In this document: in pieces, positions 10,073 to 10,140 of the stretch
How the letters are laid out: each line of letters opens with the position of its first letter
Numbering within the stretch: the stretch's first letter is position 1
From: Baffinella frigidus
Lineage: Eukaryota; Cryptophyceae; Cryptomonadales; Baffinellaceae
Length of the DNA stretch: 10,140 nucleotides
Assembly: GCA_026770585.1 (NCBI GenBank)
Contig: MU646309.1
Coordinates: forward strand, 417,302-427,441
Direction: 5' to 3'
Notes under the pieces: generated by a model
What the model was told of the DNA's origin: nothing
Database searches by the model: none
What the model saw: only the letters and a program-made list of their open reading frames with translations
Program-made: the position numbers and the translations under genes

Positions 10073-10140
10073 GTACCCTAAACCCTAACCCCCTCATCGT
10101 CGTTTCATCATGTGAACGTATGTTTTGTCATCTTGGGAAC

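Noticed and set aside
1-10140. tRNA, rRNA, reverse transcriptase or transposase genes
   Set aside because: I looked for conserved tRNA arms, rRNA-like stretches and long catalytic reading frames and saw none. Only non-autonomous elements are visible.

Overview
The window looks like nuclear DNA of a eukaryote, most likely a unicellular alga or other protist with a plant-type telomere heptamer. It holds long tracts of degenerate CCCTAAA/TTTAGGG-like repeats, an (AC)n microsatellite, several foldback (MITE-like) elements, and short protein-like islands bounded by AG...GT. There is no long open reading frame, no Shine-Dalgarno/operon layout, and no recognisable rRNA or tRNA gene. I cannot name the species.

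The main result is a candidate split gene on the + strand. Nine short exons of 39-106 nt, called A5, B1, C4, D4, K, E1, F1, G0 and H2, lie in order from 1280 to 8822. Each has AG before it and GT after it, reads without a stop in one frame, and joins its neighbour in phase at all eight junctions. A possible next exon (J, from 8889) and an exon near the right edge (I2, 10010-10072) may continue it. The introns are about 0.3-1.5 kb, except the short H2-J intron. I do not recognise the protein with confidence. The E1-F1-G0 part faintly recalls flagellar C1a-32/CFAP119-like proteins.

Almost every exon has decayed partial copies beside it, and these follow a rule. Copies of the acceptor half (intron end plus exon start) lie upstream of the complete exon. 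Copies of the donor half (exon end plus intron start) lie downstream. This holds for families A, B, C, D, E, F, H and I. G is ambiguous and K has no visible copies. The simplest reading is that the introns grew by repeated local duplication across splice junctions, with the redundant copy becoming intronic.

Layout: 1-115 microsatellite and pyrimidine tract; 116-1385 acceptor-side copies of A and exon A5; 1478-1625 donor-side copy A6; 1640-2300 hairpins, telomere-like repeats and B acceptor copies; 2303-2492 B1 and B2; 2660-3261 C acceptor halves in CCAAACA-type repeats; 3262-3909 C4 and an AT-rich array of C donor halves; 4150-4480 D copies; 4494-5340 heptamer arrays with exon K inside; 5361-5925 E1, foldback, E2 and E3; 5990-6943 F0 to F4; 7159-8420 G family, palindromes and mobile-like repeats; 8645-9254 H1, H2, J, foldback and H3; 9260-10072 a MITE-like element, a foldback and I0 to I2.

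All splice sites, exon boundaries and product ideas were read by eye. None has been tested against RNA or a database.
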